A stretch of 48,791 nt of DNA. Source: an uncultured Marvinbryantia sp. (GTDB lineage: Bacteria; Bacillota; Clostridia; Lachnospirales; Lachnospiraceae). Below the pieces are notes generated by a model. It did no database searches. It was not told the DNA's origin and saw only the letters and a program-made list of their open reading frames with translations. Location of the stretch: NCBI GenBank assembly GCA_947630735.1, contig CANRIR010000015.1, positions 1 to 48,791 of the forward strand. Reading direction: 5' to 3'. Below are positions 16,095 through 22,942 of the stretch, piece by piece. Within the stretch, counting starts at the first letter, position 1. The number at the start of each line of letters is the position of its first letter. The translations under genes and the position numbers were made by a program.

Positions 16095-16370
16095 CTACTC
16101 GTCCCAGCCGTCGGTAAAGCGCAGGGTAACGGCGATGTTGCGCACCACGTCCCCCTCCTGAAGATCCATATCGCTCTCATCGGAGATGGACGGGAGGGGA
16201 CAGTCGTCCTCCAGCTCCACGGTCAGCCAGTCCCTGGCGGCGTCGTTGGCGTTGTCCACGGCCTCCTCCAGGGTTTCTCCCTCCGCGGTGCAGTCTTCCA
16301 GATCCGGGAAAAATCCCCGGTAGGTTCCGGACTCGGTCTTTCGGAATATGGCGGGATAGATAAATTTCAT
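16095..16370 (-). CDS. HicB-like antitoxin/UPF0150 protein, orphan
   Basis: A 91-aa protein with the partial RNase-H-like HicB fold. KFIYPAIFRKTESGTYRGFFPDLEDCTAEGETLEEAVDNA is the hallmark, with PDLEDC-x-GET in the central strand-turn. The ATG at 16370 follows AGAGGTG at a suitable distance; a GTG at 16379 is less likely. HicB normally pairs with the ~60-aa double-stranded-RNA-binding toxin HicA, but neither flank contains one. It converges with ptsI. Confidence 0.85.
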   Translation of the reverse strand: MKFIYPAIFRKTESGTYRGFFPDLEDCTAEGETLEEAVDNANDAARDWLTVELEDDCPLPSISDESDMDLQEGDVVRNIAVTLRFTDGWDE

Positions 16371-16538
16371 GTCGATCACCTCTTGGTTTTATGCTGCCCT
16401 TTGGAGCGGGTTCCGTTCCTGGCGCACATTTTTCTCATCATAGCACAAATTGCCGGAATTTTCTACTTTAACTATTTTCCCTGTCCTGAAAATCTGCTAT
16501 AATACCATACAGAAATCAAAAAGAGAGGATGCAGGGAT

Positions 16539-17477
16539 ATGAGCCGGGATCTGAAAGACAAAAAAATAGCCGTGGTGGGGCTTGGCGGCGTGGGAGGCTA
16601 CCTGGCGGGAATGTTGGGAAGCGCGTTTCCCCATGTCACTTTTGTGGCGCGCAACGAGAGGCTGCAGGCCATCCGCAGGCGGGGCCTTGTGCTGCACAGC
16701 GAGTACAGAGGGGAGCGCGTGGCCGTGCCGGAGTGCGCGGTGCCGCTGGAGGAGCTGGAACCCCAGGATCTTATTTTTATCTGCGTGAAGAATTACTCGC
16801 TGGAGAAGGTCTGCGCGGATCTCGCCCACGCGGTGACAGAGGACACGATCCTGGTTCCGGTGATGAACGGGGTGGACCCCGCGGACCGCGTGCGCGGTTT
16901 TCTGGGCAGAGGCACGGTTCTCGACGCGCTGATCTATATTGTCTCCTTTGCCAACCCGGATTATTCCGTAACCCAGCAGGGCAATTTCGCGAACCTGAAG
17001 ATCGGCTGTAAGAGCGCAGGAGAGCGGGAGCGGCAGGCCGTTGGCGAGGTCGCAGCGCTTCTGGACGCCGCCGGCGTAGACTGTGCGGCGGTGCCGGATA
17101 TTGAACTGGAGATCTGGAGAAAATATATTTTAAACTGCGCTTTCAACGTGACGACGGCCTACTGCGACTGCCCCATAGGGCAGGTGCGCGGGGACGCGAA
17201 AAGGGCTGCCGAGTATGAGGCGCTGGTGGACGAGGCTTATCAGGTGGCCCTGGCAAAGGGCGTCCGCGTGAGGCCGGAACACAAAGAGGAGATCATCAAC
17301 CGCTTTTACCGGGAATATGCGGACGACGCGTCCAGCTCCCTGCAGCGCGATATGCACGCCCGCAGATAGTCCGAGGTGGAGACGTTCAGCGGTTACCTGG
17401 TGCGGGAGGCGGCGCGGCTGCAGATCCCTGCGCCGGTGTCCGCGGCCATGTACGAGGGCCTGCGAAACCGCGGATAA
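16539..17477 (+). pseudogene. Ketopantoate reductase-like (ApbA/PanE) gene with in-frame amber stop
   Basis: An NADPH-dependent 2-dehydropantoate reductase-type protein for pantothenate synthesis, or a related 2-oxo-acid reductase. The N-terminal Rossmann motif is VVGLGGVGGYLAG, the middle has VMNGVDP, and the C-terminal domain has KYILNCAFN and SSLQRDMHA. At 17367-17369 a TAG interrupts the frame exactly where PanE proteins continue. The same frame then reads SEVETFSGYLVREA and AAMYEGLRN to a TAA at 17475-17477, the normal C-terminus. Without the stop the protein would be 312 aa; as it stands, 276 aa lacking the last helices. It starts at ATG 16539 in GGGATATG. TAG is an ordinary terminator elsewhere in this window, so a nonsense mutation is more likely than recoding. 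Confidence 0.85.
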
Positions 17478-17513
17478 AGCGTTCAAAGTTTATATGGGGC
17501 GGGAGGAGAGCGA

Positions 17514-18449
17514 ATGGAATTTTTAAGATTTTTGGAGGGAATCCGCACACCTGCGGCGAATACGTTTTTTTCCATGATCACGTACTGCGGCGACGTGCTG
17601 TTTTTTATGGTGGTGGCGATCACGGTTTTCTGGTGCTTCCATAAAAAAAGCGGATATTATATCCTGACGGTATGTTTTCTGGGAACGCTGGCGAACCAGT
17701 TTTTGAAGCTCTGGTTCCGCATCCCGCGCCCCTGGGTAAAGGATCCCGCGTTCACGATCGTGGAGAGTGCGCGCGCGGCGGCCACGGGCTATTCTTTTCC
17801 GTCCGGGCACACTCAGAATATTGTGGGGACCATGACCTGCGTCATGTTTATCACGGACAAAAAGTGGATCAGGGCCATTGCGGCGGCGCTGCTGCTGTTG
17901 GTCCCCTTCTCGCGCATGTACCTGGGCTGCCACACGCCGCTGGATGTGGGGGTGTCGTTTGTGCTGGCGCTTCTTCTGGCGTGCGCTCTAAGCCCCATGA
18001 TCAAGATGGAGGATCACGGGCGGTTTTTACATGTGCTGTTGGCGGCGGGTGTCGCGCTCTCTGCGGCGTACTGGGCATTTGTCACTTTCTATGCGTTCCC
18101 GGCGGATGTGGACGGGGCGAACCTCGCCGAGGGCACCAAGAACGCCTACACTCTGCTGGGGTGCCTTTTAGGCCTCGTGGTGTCGAACCAGATCGACGAG
18201 CACTATCTTCATTTTCCGGTGGAGGCCGTCTGGTGGGCGCAGATCCTGAAAGTGGCCGTGGGGCTGATCGTGCTTTTGTGTATTCAGGTGGGCCTTAAAG
18301 CGCCGCTGCAGGCAGCGCTTCCCCAAATGCCGGCGGATGCGGTGCGCTATTTTCTGATGGTGTTTTTTGCGGGCACCGTCTGGCCGCTCACGTTCCCGTG
18401 GTTCGCAAAGCTCGGAAACGCAGCAAAAGGCGCGGATCCGGCGGCGTAA
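17514..18449 (+). CDS. PAP2-family membrane phosphatase
   Basis: A 311-aa integral membrane phosphatase that probably dephosphorylates lipid phosphates such as undecaprenyl pyrophosphate or phosphatidate on the outer face. All three catalytic motifs are present: K65-x6-RP (KLWFRIPRP), PSGH (96-99) and S133-R-x5-H140-x3-D144 (SRMYLGCHTPLD). About eight hydrophobic helices are visible. It starts 36 bases after the ketopantoate-reductase-like frame with GGGAGGAG. Its stop codon lies inside the first unit of a 41-bp tandem repeat, so the C-terminal AKGADPAA derives from the repeat. Confidence 0.93.
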   Translation: MEFLRFLEGIRTPAANTFFSMITYCGDVLFFMVVAITVFWCFHKKSGYYILTVCFLGTLANQFLKLWFRIPRPWVKDPAFTIVESARAAATGYSFPSGHTQNIVGTMTCVMFITDKKWIRAIAAALLLLVPFSRMYLGCHTPLDVGVSFVLALLLACALSPMIKMEDHGRFLHVLLAAGVALSAAYWAFVTFYAFPADVDGANLAEGTKNAYTLLGCLLGLVVSNQIDEHYLHFPVEAVWWAQILKVAVGLIVLLCIQVGLKAPLQAALPQMPADAVRYFLMVFFAGTVWPLTFPWFAKLGNAAKGADPAA

Positions 18450-18595
18450 AAGCAGCGGAAAAGACAAAAGACGCGGATCCGACGGCGTAAAAGCGACGGA
18501 GAAGACAACAGAGGCGGAACCGGCGGCGTAAAAGCGACGGAGAAGACAAAAGGCGCGGATCCGGCGGCATAAAAGCAGCGGAAAAGACAAGACGA
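18432..18595. repeat. 41-bp tandem repeat, four units
   Basis: Units start at 18432, 18473, 18514 and 18555, each with the core GCGGATCCGGCGGCGTAAAA followed by GC(A/G)(G/A)CGGAAAAGACAA. The last unit runs into GACGAAAGGACGCG before the ogt start. The first unit carries the stop codon of the PAP2 gene. With only a few mismatches between units it is a young minisatellite-like array; 41 is not divisible by three, so it does not encode a protein repeat. Confidence 0.88.
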
Positions 18596-18614
18596 AAGGA
18601 CGCGGGTACAGGGT

Positions 18615-19127
18615 ATGGAATATTATGCGGCGCGGTACGATTCTCCCGTGGGAAGGCTCACGCTTGCCAGCGACGGGACGAGCCTTGTGGGGCTGTGGCT
18701 GGAAGGGCAGAAGTATTTTCTGGAAACGCTTCCCCAGGAGCCTCTCTTTGACCGCGAACCGAATATCCTTGCGCAGACGAGGGACTGGCTGGACCGGTAT
18801 TTTAGCGGGGAGAGGCCGCGCCCGCAGGAGCTTTACCTTTCGCCCGCGGGCAGGGACTTCCGCCGGGCGGTGTGGAAGTGCCTGTGCGACATTCCCTATG
18901 GGGAAGTGACCACGTATCAGGCGATCGCCCGACAGATGGCCGGGCAGTCCGGGCGCGCGCCCACATCGGCCAGGGCCGTGGGAGGCGCGGTGGCGCACAA
19001 TCCCATTTCCATCATCATTCCCTGCCACCGGGTGGTGGGGTCGGACGGGAGCCTGACCGGCTATGCCGGAGGGCTGGAGAGAAAAAAGCAGCTTCTGCGC
19101 CTGGAAGGGGTGCATTTTTTTGAGTGA
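18615..19127 (+). CDS. ogt: Methylated-DNA-protein-cysteine methyltransferase
   Basis: A suicide DNA-repair enzyme that transfers the alkyl group of O6-methylguanine to its own cysteine. The 170-aa protein has the N-terminal ribonuclease-like domain and the C-terminal winged-helix domain. The active site is IPCHRVV with C137, preceded by ARAVGGAVAHNP (the Asn hinge and recognition helix) and the conserved YGEVTTYQAIA. Its start is 20 bases after the tandem repeat, preceded by a purine-rich stretch. The radical SAM gene overlaps its end by 8 bases, so the two are probably co-translated. Confidence 0.96.
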   Translation: MEYYAARYDSPVGRLTLASDGTSLVGLWLEGQKYFLETLPQEPLFDREPNILAQTRDWLDRYFSGERPRPQELYLSPAGRDFRRAVWKCLCDIPYGEVTTYQAIARQMAGQSGRAPTSARAVGGAVAHNPISIIIPCHRVVGSDGSLTGYAGGLERKKQLLRLEGVHFFE

Positions 19128-20034
19128 CAGACCGGTTTTGACCGATACGGGCTGCCGCCTCTGCCCGCGCGGCTGCGGGGCGGACCGTGCGGCCGGGGAA
19201 AAAGGATTTTGCCAGGTGGCGGGAACAGAGGTTCTCGCGGCGCGTGCGGGCCTTCATATGTGGGAGGAACCCTGCATTTCCGGGAAGAGCGGCTCCGGCA
19301 CCGTGTTTTTTAGCGGCTGTGTGCTCCGCTGTGTGTACTGTCAGAACTATGTGCTGGCGAACGCGCGTGCGGGCGTTCCCATTTCGGAGGAGCGCCTCGC
19401 GGAGGTTTTTCTGGAACTGCAGGAAAAGGGCGCAGCCAACATCAATCTGGTAACCCCCACCCACTACACGCCGCAGATCATCCGCGCCGTAAAAAAGGCG
19501 CGCGGCGGCGGACTGCGCATACCGATCGTCTACAATTGCGGCGGCTATGAAAAAAAGGAAACCCTCGCGTGTCTGGAGGGCGTTGTGGACATATATCTGA
19601 CGGACTTTAAATATATGGACTCCCGGATCGCGGCGGCCTATTCCAGGGCGGCGGACTATCCGCAGGTCGCGAAGGCGGCCCTGGAGGAGATGGTGCGCCA
19701 GCAGCCAGTGCCCCGGTTTGACGGGGACGGCATGATGCAGAAGGGCGTGATCGTGCGTCATCTGCTTCTGCCGGGCCACACGCGCAGCGCCATGGAAGTG
19801 ATACGCTATGTCCATGAGACGTACGGCGGCCGCGTATACCTGAGCCTGATGAACCAGTACACGCCGCTTCCCCACGTGAAGGACATGCCCGGGCTGAACC
19901 GCAGGGTTACAAAGCGGGAGTACGAAAAGGTGGTGGATCACGCCATCGCGCTGGGTGTGGAAAACGCCTTCATCCAGGAGGGGGAGACGGCGCTGGAAAG
20001 TTTTATCCCCGCGTTTGACGGGGAGGGGCTTTAG
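19120..20034 (+). CDS. pflX: PflX-type radical SAM protein
   Basis: A 304-aa Fe-S protein of the PflX group, related to pyruvate-formate-lyase activating enzymes; the target is uncharacterised. The SAM-cluster motif is CVLRCVYCQN (C-x3-C-x2-C). A second N-terminal cysteine set (GCRLCPRGCGADRA and GFCQ) is typical of PflX. LHMWEEPCISG and GSGTVFFSGC are family signatures. TTG 19120 is preferred: AAGGGG lies ~9 bases upstream and the protein then starts just before the cysteine motif; ATG 19063 would add 19 residues inside ogt. It converges with the PuuD-like gene with a 4-base overlap of the ends. Confidence 0.88.
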   Translation: MSDRPVLTDTGCRLCPRGCGADRAAGEKGFCQVAGTEVLAARAGLHMWEEPCISGKSGSGTVFFSGCVLRCVYCQNYVLANARAGVPISEERLAEVFLELQEKGAANINLVTPTHYTPQIIRAVKKARGGGLRIPIVYNCGGYEKKETLACLEGVVDIYLTDFKYMDSRIAAAYSRAADYPQVAKAALEEMVRQQPVPRFDGDGMMQKGVIVRHLLLPGHTRSAMEVIRYVHETYGGRVYLSLMNQYTPLPHVKDMPGLNRRVTKREYEKVVDHAIALGVENAFIQEGETALESFIPAFDGEGL

Positions 20035-20735
20035 GAGGCGGCGGCCACAAACGCCTCGAAGATTTTCCGGCAGTTTGGATCTGTTTTGTATGCGAACTCC
20101 GGGTGCCACTGCACGGCCCACACAAATTTCTTCTCCGGCAGGCAGACGGCTTCCACGAGCCCGTCCTCGGAGACGGCCATCACAGAAAGACCGGGGGCGA
20201 GGGCCCTGACGGCCTGATGATGATAGCTGTTGACCTTCAGGGTTTCCGCCCGCAAAAGCTCGCTTAAAGGCGAGTTTTTTTCAATCCGCACGGTGTGGAC
20301 CGGCACATCGTAGGGCGGCTTTTGATGGTGCTCTATATCGGACGGACTCTGCGCGGGCAGATCCTGGTACAGTGTCCCGCCCAGCGCCGCGTTCAGGAAC
20401 TGGATCCCTCGGCAGATGCCCAGAAACGGCTTGTCCGCCGACAGGATCTCCGAAAGGAGCAGGCGCTCTATCTCATCGCGCGCGGGGCTGGTCTCCCCGC
20501 ATTGCGGCAGCCTGTCTTCGCCGTACAGCGCGGGAGATACATCCTGCCCTCCGGTAAAAAGGAATCCGTCGCAGAGCCCGGCGATCTGCCGGATCTCGTC
20601 CGGGTCTTTTGTCAGGGGCAGCATGACGGGCAGGCCGCCCGCGCACGCAACGCCTTCCATATAGCCCGGAACCATCCAGAGGCTTTCTCTTGCCGCATCT
20701 ACCAGCGGGGTAATGCCAATTACAGGTTTTTTCAT
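20031..20735 (-). CDS. Class I glutamine amidotransferase-like hydrolase (PuuD/peptidase C26)
   Basis: A 234-aa gamma-glutamyl-gamma-aminobutyrate hydrolase-type enzyme that cleaves gamma-glutamyl amides in the cytoplasm, e.g. in putrescine degradation. The catalytic triad is visible: C108 in LGICRG, and H211/E213 in VQWHPEF. GFLFTGGQDVSPALYGE is the conserved oxyanion region. No other putrescine-pathway genes are nearby, so the natural substrate is open. It has its own promoter (20768-20796, minus strand) and an upstream GGAAG ribosome site. Confidence 0.92.
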   Translation of the reverse strand: MKKPVIGITPLVDAARESLWMVPGYMEGVACAGGLPVMLPLTKDPDEIRQIAGLCDGFLFTGGQDVSPALYGEDRLPQCGETSPARDEIERLLLSEILSADKPFLGICRGIQFLNAALGGTLYQDLPAQSPSDIEHHQKPPYDVPVHTVRIEKNSPLSELLRAETLKVNSYHHQAVRALAPGLSVMAVSEDGLVEAVCLPEKKFVWAVQWHPEFAYKTDPNCRKIFEAFVAAAS

Positions 20736-20767
20736 GATCGGTCACTTCCTTTGCAATCTATGCACTG

Positions 20768-20796
20768 AGTATATCTTTTTCCGGCGGAAATTGCAA
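20768..20796 (-). promoter_or_regulatory. Promoter of the PuuD-like gene
   Basis: Read on the minus strand: -35 TTGCAA (20796-20791), 17-base spacer, -10 TATACT (20773-20768), about 35 bases before the ATG. Confidence 0.65.
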
Positions 20797-20950
20797 GCGC
20801 GCAGAGAAAAGAAAACCTTGTCACACACGCGGGAAATATGGTATCTTAAAGGGAGATACCCGAAGGATGCGCGGCGTGCGCGCAAGCGGGGGCGGCACAT
20901 TGGAAAAATGTAAAAAATGTCCACGAAAGATTAAAAAAGTATAAAAGCCG

Positions 20951-20978
20951 TTGACTTATTTTTTATACATTATACAAT
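20951..20978 (+). promoter_or_regulatory. Promoter of the DUF5685-dnaJ-dnaK cluster
   Basis: -35 TTGACT (20951-20956), 16-base AT-rich spacer, -10 TACAAT (20973-20978), ~70 bases before the DUF5685 start. No CIRCE element is seen here, unlike at hsp20. The remaining ~180 bases up to the divergent gene hold no convincing gene. Confidence 0.7.
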
Positions 20979-21053
20979 AATGACAGCAGAAAAAACAGGC
21001 ACCGGCAGCGCCTTGGCGCGTGTGCGGGGATCAGGAAACAGGGAGCCGCAGAA

Positions 21054-21878
21054 ATGTTTGGATATGTAATCTGCAACAAAACAGGATTGTCGGAGGAAGA
21101 ACTTGGGCGGTACCGCAGTGTGTACTGCGGGCTCTGCCGCTGCCTCGGCGAGCGCTTCGGACAGATCCAGCGCATGAACCTGAATTACGACATGGCTTTC
21201 CTGGCGCTTTTCCTTTCCTCCCTCTACGAGCCGCAGGAGACGGAGCAGGAATTTCGCTGCGCCGCGCACCCGTACCGGAAGAGAAAGGCGTCCGAAAATA
21301 AGTATACGGAATATGCCGCGGATATGACCATCCTGCTGTCCTACTACAAGTGCATGGACGACTGGCAGGACGAGCACAAGCGGACGAAATATCAGTACGC
21401 GAAATACCTGAAAGAAGATTTCGAGCAGGTCAAGAGCCGGTACCCCAGGCAGAGCGCCGCGGTGGCGGAGGCTGTCCGCAGCCTGGGCGAGATTGAAAAA
21501 ACCCGCGGGGCCGTGCCGGACGACGCGGTCAACTGTTCCGGAAAGATGCTCTCGGAGCTCTACGTGTACGAGGAGGATTTCTGGAGCAACAGCCTGCGCA
21601 AGTTCGGTTATGAGCTGGGGCGGTTCATCTATCTGATGGACGCCGCCATGGACTATAAAAAGGATCTCAAAAACGGCAACTATAATCCGCTTGTCGGCAT
21701 GCACAAAAAACCCGAGGAGATGGAGGAGATCCTCACGGGTGCGATCGGCAATGCCACACACCAGTTTGAAAAGCTCCCGCTGATACAGGATGAGCACCTT
21801 CTGAAAAACATTCTGTACGGCGGTGTCTGGCAGCAATACTACGCGAAGATACTGGGAAAGGAGAAGTCACATGGTTGA
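21054..21878 (+). CDS. DUF5685 family protein with two Asp-rich motifs
   Basis: A 274-aa mostly helical soluble protein matching the DUF5685 pattern: MFGYVICNK start, YRSVYCGLCRCLG (C25/C28/C30), NLNYDMAFLALFL, then CMDDWQDE (D102, D103, D106) and MDAAMDYKKDLKNGNYNPL (D196, D200, D204). The two Asp-rich helices are reminiscent of class I isoprenoid-synthase folds, but this is my inference; the function is unknown. A GGGAG precedes the ATG. It overlaps the J-protein gene by 8 bases and shares its promoter, tying it to the DnaJ/DnaK pair downstream. Confidence 0.85.
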   Translation: MFGYVICNKTGLSEEELGRYRSVYCGLCRCLGERFGQIQRMNLNYDMAFLALFLSSLYEPQETEQEFRCAAHPYRKRKASENKYTEYAADMTILLSYYKCMDDWQDEHKRTKYQYAKYLKEDFEQVKSRYPRQSAAVAEAVRSLGEIEKTRGAVPDDAVNCSGKMLSELYVYEEDFWSNSLRKFGYELGRFIYLMDAAMDYKKDLKNGNYNPLVGMHKKPEEMEEILTGAIGNATHQFEKLPLIQDEHLLKNILYGGVWQQYYAKILGKEKSHG

Positions 21879-22710
21879 CGATCCGTATAGAGTTCTGGGC
21901 GTTTCCAGAGACGCCACCAAAGATGAGATCAAGCGGGCGTACCGGAAGAAGGCGAAGGAGTATCATCCGGATCTGCACCCGAACGATCCCGCGGCGGCGG
22001 AAAAAATGAATGAGATCAACGAGGCTTACGACATGCTGAACAACCCGGAAAAATACGCCAAACAGCAGCGGACATACGGGAGCCAGGGCGGCGGTTACGG
22101 CGGCTACGGGAGCCAGGGAAGCGGCTATGGCGGCTACGGGAGCCAGGGCGGCGGCTATGGCGGCTATGGGAATCAGGGAAGCGGGTACGGCGGCTACGGG
22201 AGCCAGGGAAGCGGATACGGCGGCTACGGGAGCCAGGGAAGCGGGTACGGCGGCTATGGAGGCCAGGGCGGCGGATTCGGCGGGTTCGACTTTGAGGACA
22301 TCTTCGGGTTTGGGACGCCGCGCCAGATGCCGCGGCCGAGCGCACAGCCGGGCGACAGCGCCGATATCCGACAGGCGGTTGACTTTATCAATATGAAGCA
22401 GTACGGCTATGCGAGCAGCACCCTGAACGGGATCGTGAGCCAGTACCGGAATGCGAGATGGTATTATCTGAGCGCGCTGGCGAACCACGGGCTGGGCAAC
22501 AGCATCCTGGCTGCCGAGCAGATCCAGAAGGCCCTGCAGAGGGAGCCGGACAACACGGTTTACCGGCAGACGCAGCAGGCCATGCAGCAGTCCGGGAACG
22601 CCTACAACCAGAACGGGCAGGAGTTTCAGCGCTATGCGGACGGCTTCAACCGGATGTGCATGAGTTTCTGTATGCTGAATTTCTTCTGCACATTCTGCAG
22701 ATGCTGCTGA
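21871..22710 (+). CDS. J-domain protein with Gly/Tyr decapeptide repeat and Cys-rich tail
   Basis: A 279-aa type III-like co-chaperone. Residues 1-62 are a full J domain (DPYRVLGVSRDATKDEIKRA, HPD at 32-34), which stimulates the ATPase of a DnaK. Residues 69-138 are seven consecutive 10-residue units of YGSQG(G/S)GYGG. Then comes a linker and a helical region (~165-240) resembling TPR-like helices (YYLSALANHGLGNSILAAEQIQKAL). The last 17 residues hold six cysteines (CMSFCMLNFFCTFCRCC). The zinc-finger and substrate domains of classical DnaJ are absent. ATG 21871 follows AAAGGAG. It is the likely partner of the DnaK encoded 232 bases downstream. Confidence 0.9.
   Translation: MVDDPYRVLGVSRDATKDEIKRAYRKKAKEYHPDLHPNDPAAAEKMNEINEAYDMLNNPEKYAKQQRTYGSQGGGYGGYGSQGSGYGGYGSQGGGYGGYGNQGSGYGGYGSQGSGYGGYGSQGSGYGGYGGQGGGFGGFDFEDIFGFGTPRQMPRPSAQPGDSADIRQAVDFINMKQYGYASSTLNGIVSQYRNARWYYLSALANHGLGNSILAAEQIQKALQREPDNTVYRQTQQAMQQSGNAYNQNGQEFQRYADGFNRMCMSFCMLNFFCTFCRCC
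22075..22284 (+). repeat. 30-bp coding tandem repeat (seven units)
   Basis: Seven near-identical in-frame 30-bp units encode the YGSQG(G/S)GYGG decapeptide of the J-protein. The nucleotide similarity is high, so copy number may vary between strains. Confidence 0.92.
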
Positions 22711-22942
22711 CGCAAGATGCTGATGCAAGATGGTATGAGATATTGCGAAAGCGGGTTCAGACAGCGCAGAGGCGTTACGGCGGAAGCGGGGCCCGCGCGC
22801 AGAGTTCTCCGACAGATTGAGGAGAAGATTGAAAAAATTTTGATATATATAAAGAAGGGAAGAAGAGCTGCGGGGTTTTTCAATCTTTCTTTGTGGCGCA
22901 ACAGCAGCGTCGCAAACGGCACCAAACCCGCGGCGGAGAATT
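22711..22942. other. Gap between J-protein and dnaK genes
   Basis: 232 bases without a convincing gene. It is GC-rich in the first half with an AT-rich patch (TTTTGATATATATAAAG, ~22838-22854). No consensus promoter, CIRCE or terminator is recognised, so dnaK may be read through from upstream. Confidence 0.5.

Noticed and set aside
17367-17369. TAG as recoded amino acid (for example pyrrolysine)
   Set aside because: TAG ends several intact genes in this window, and no pyl genes or structured downstream element is seen; a point mutation is simpler.
18432-18595. The 41-bp array as a CRISPR
   Set aside because: Units are contiguous without unique spacers and no cas genes are present; it is a simple tandem repeat.
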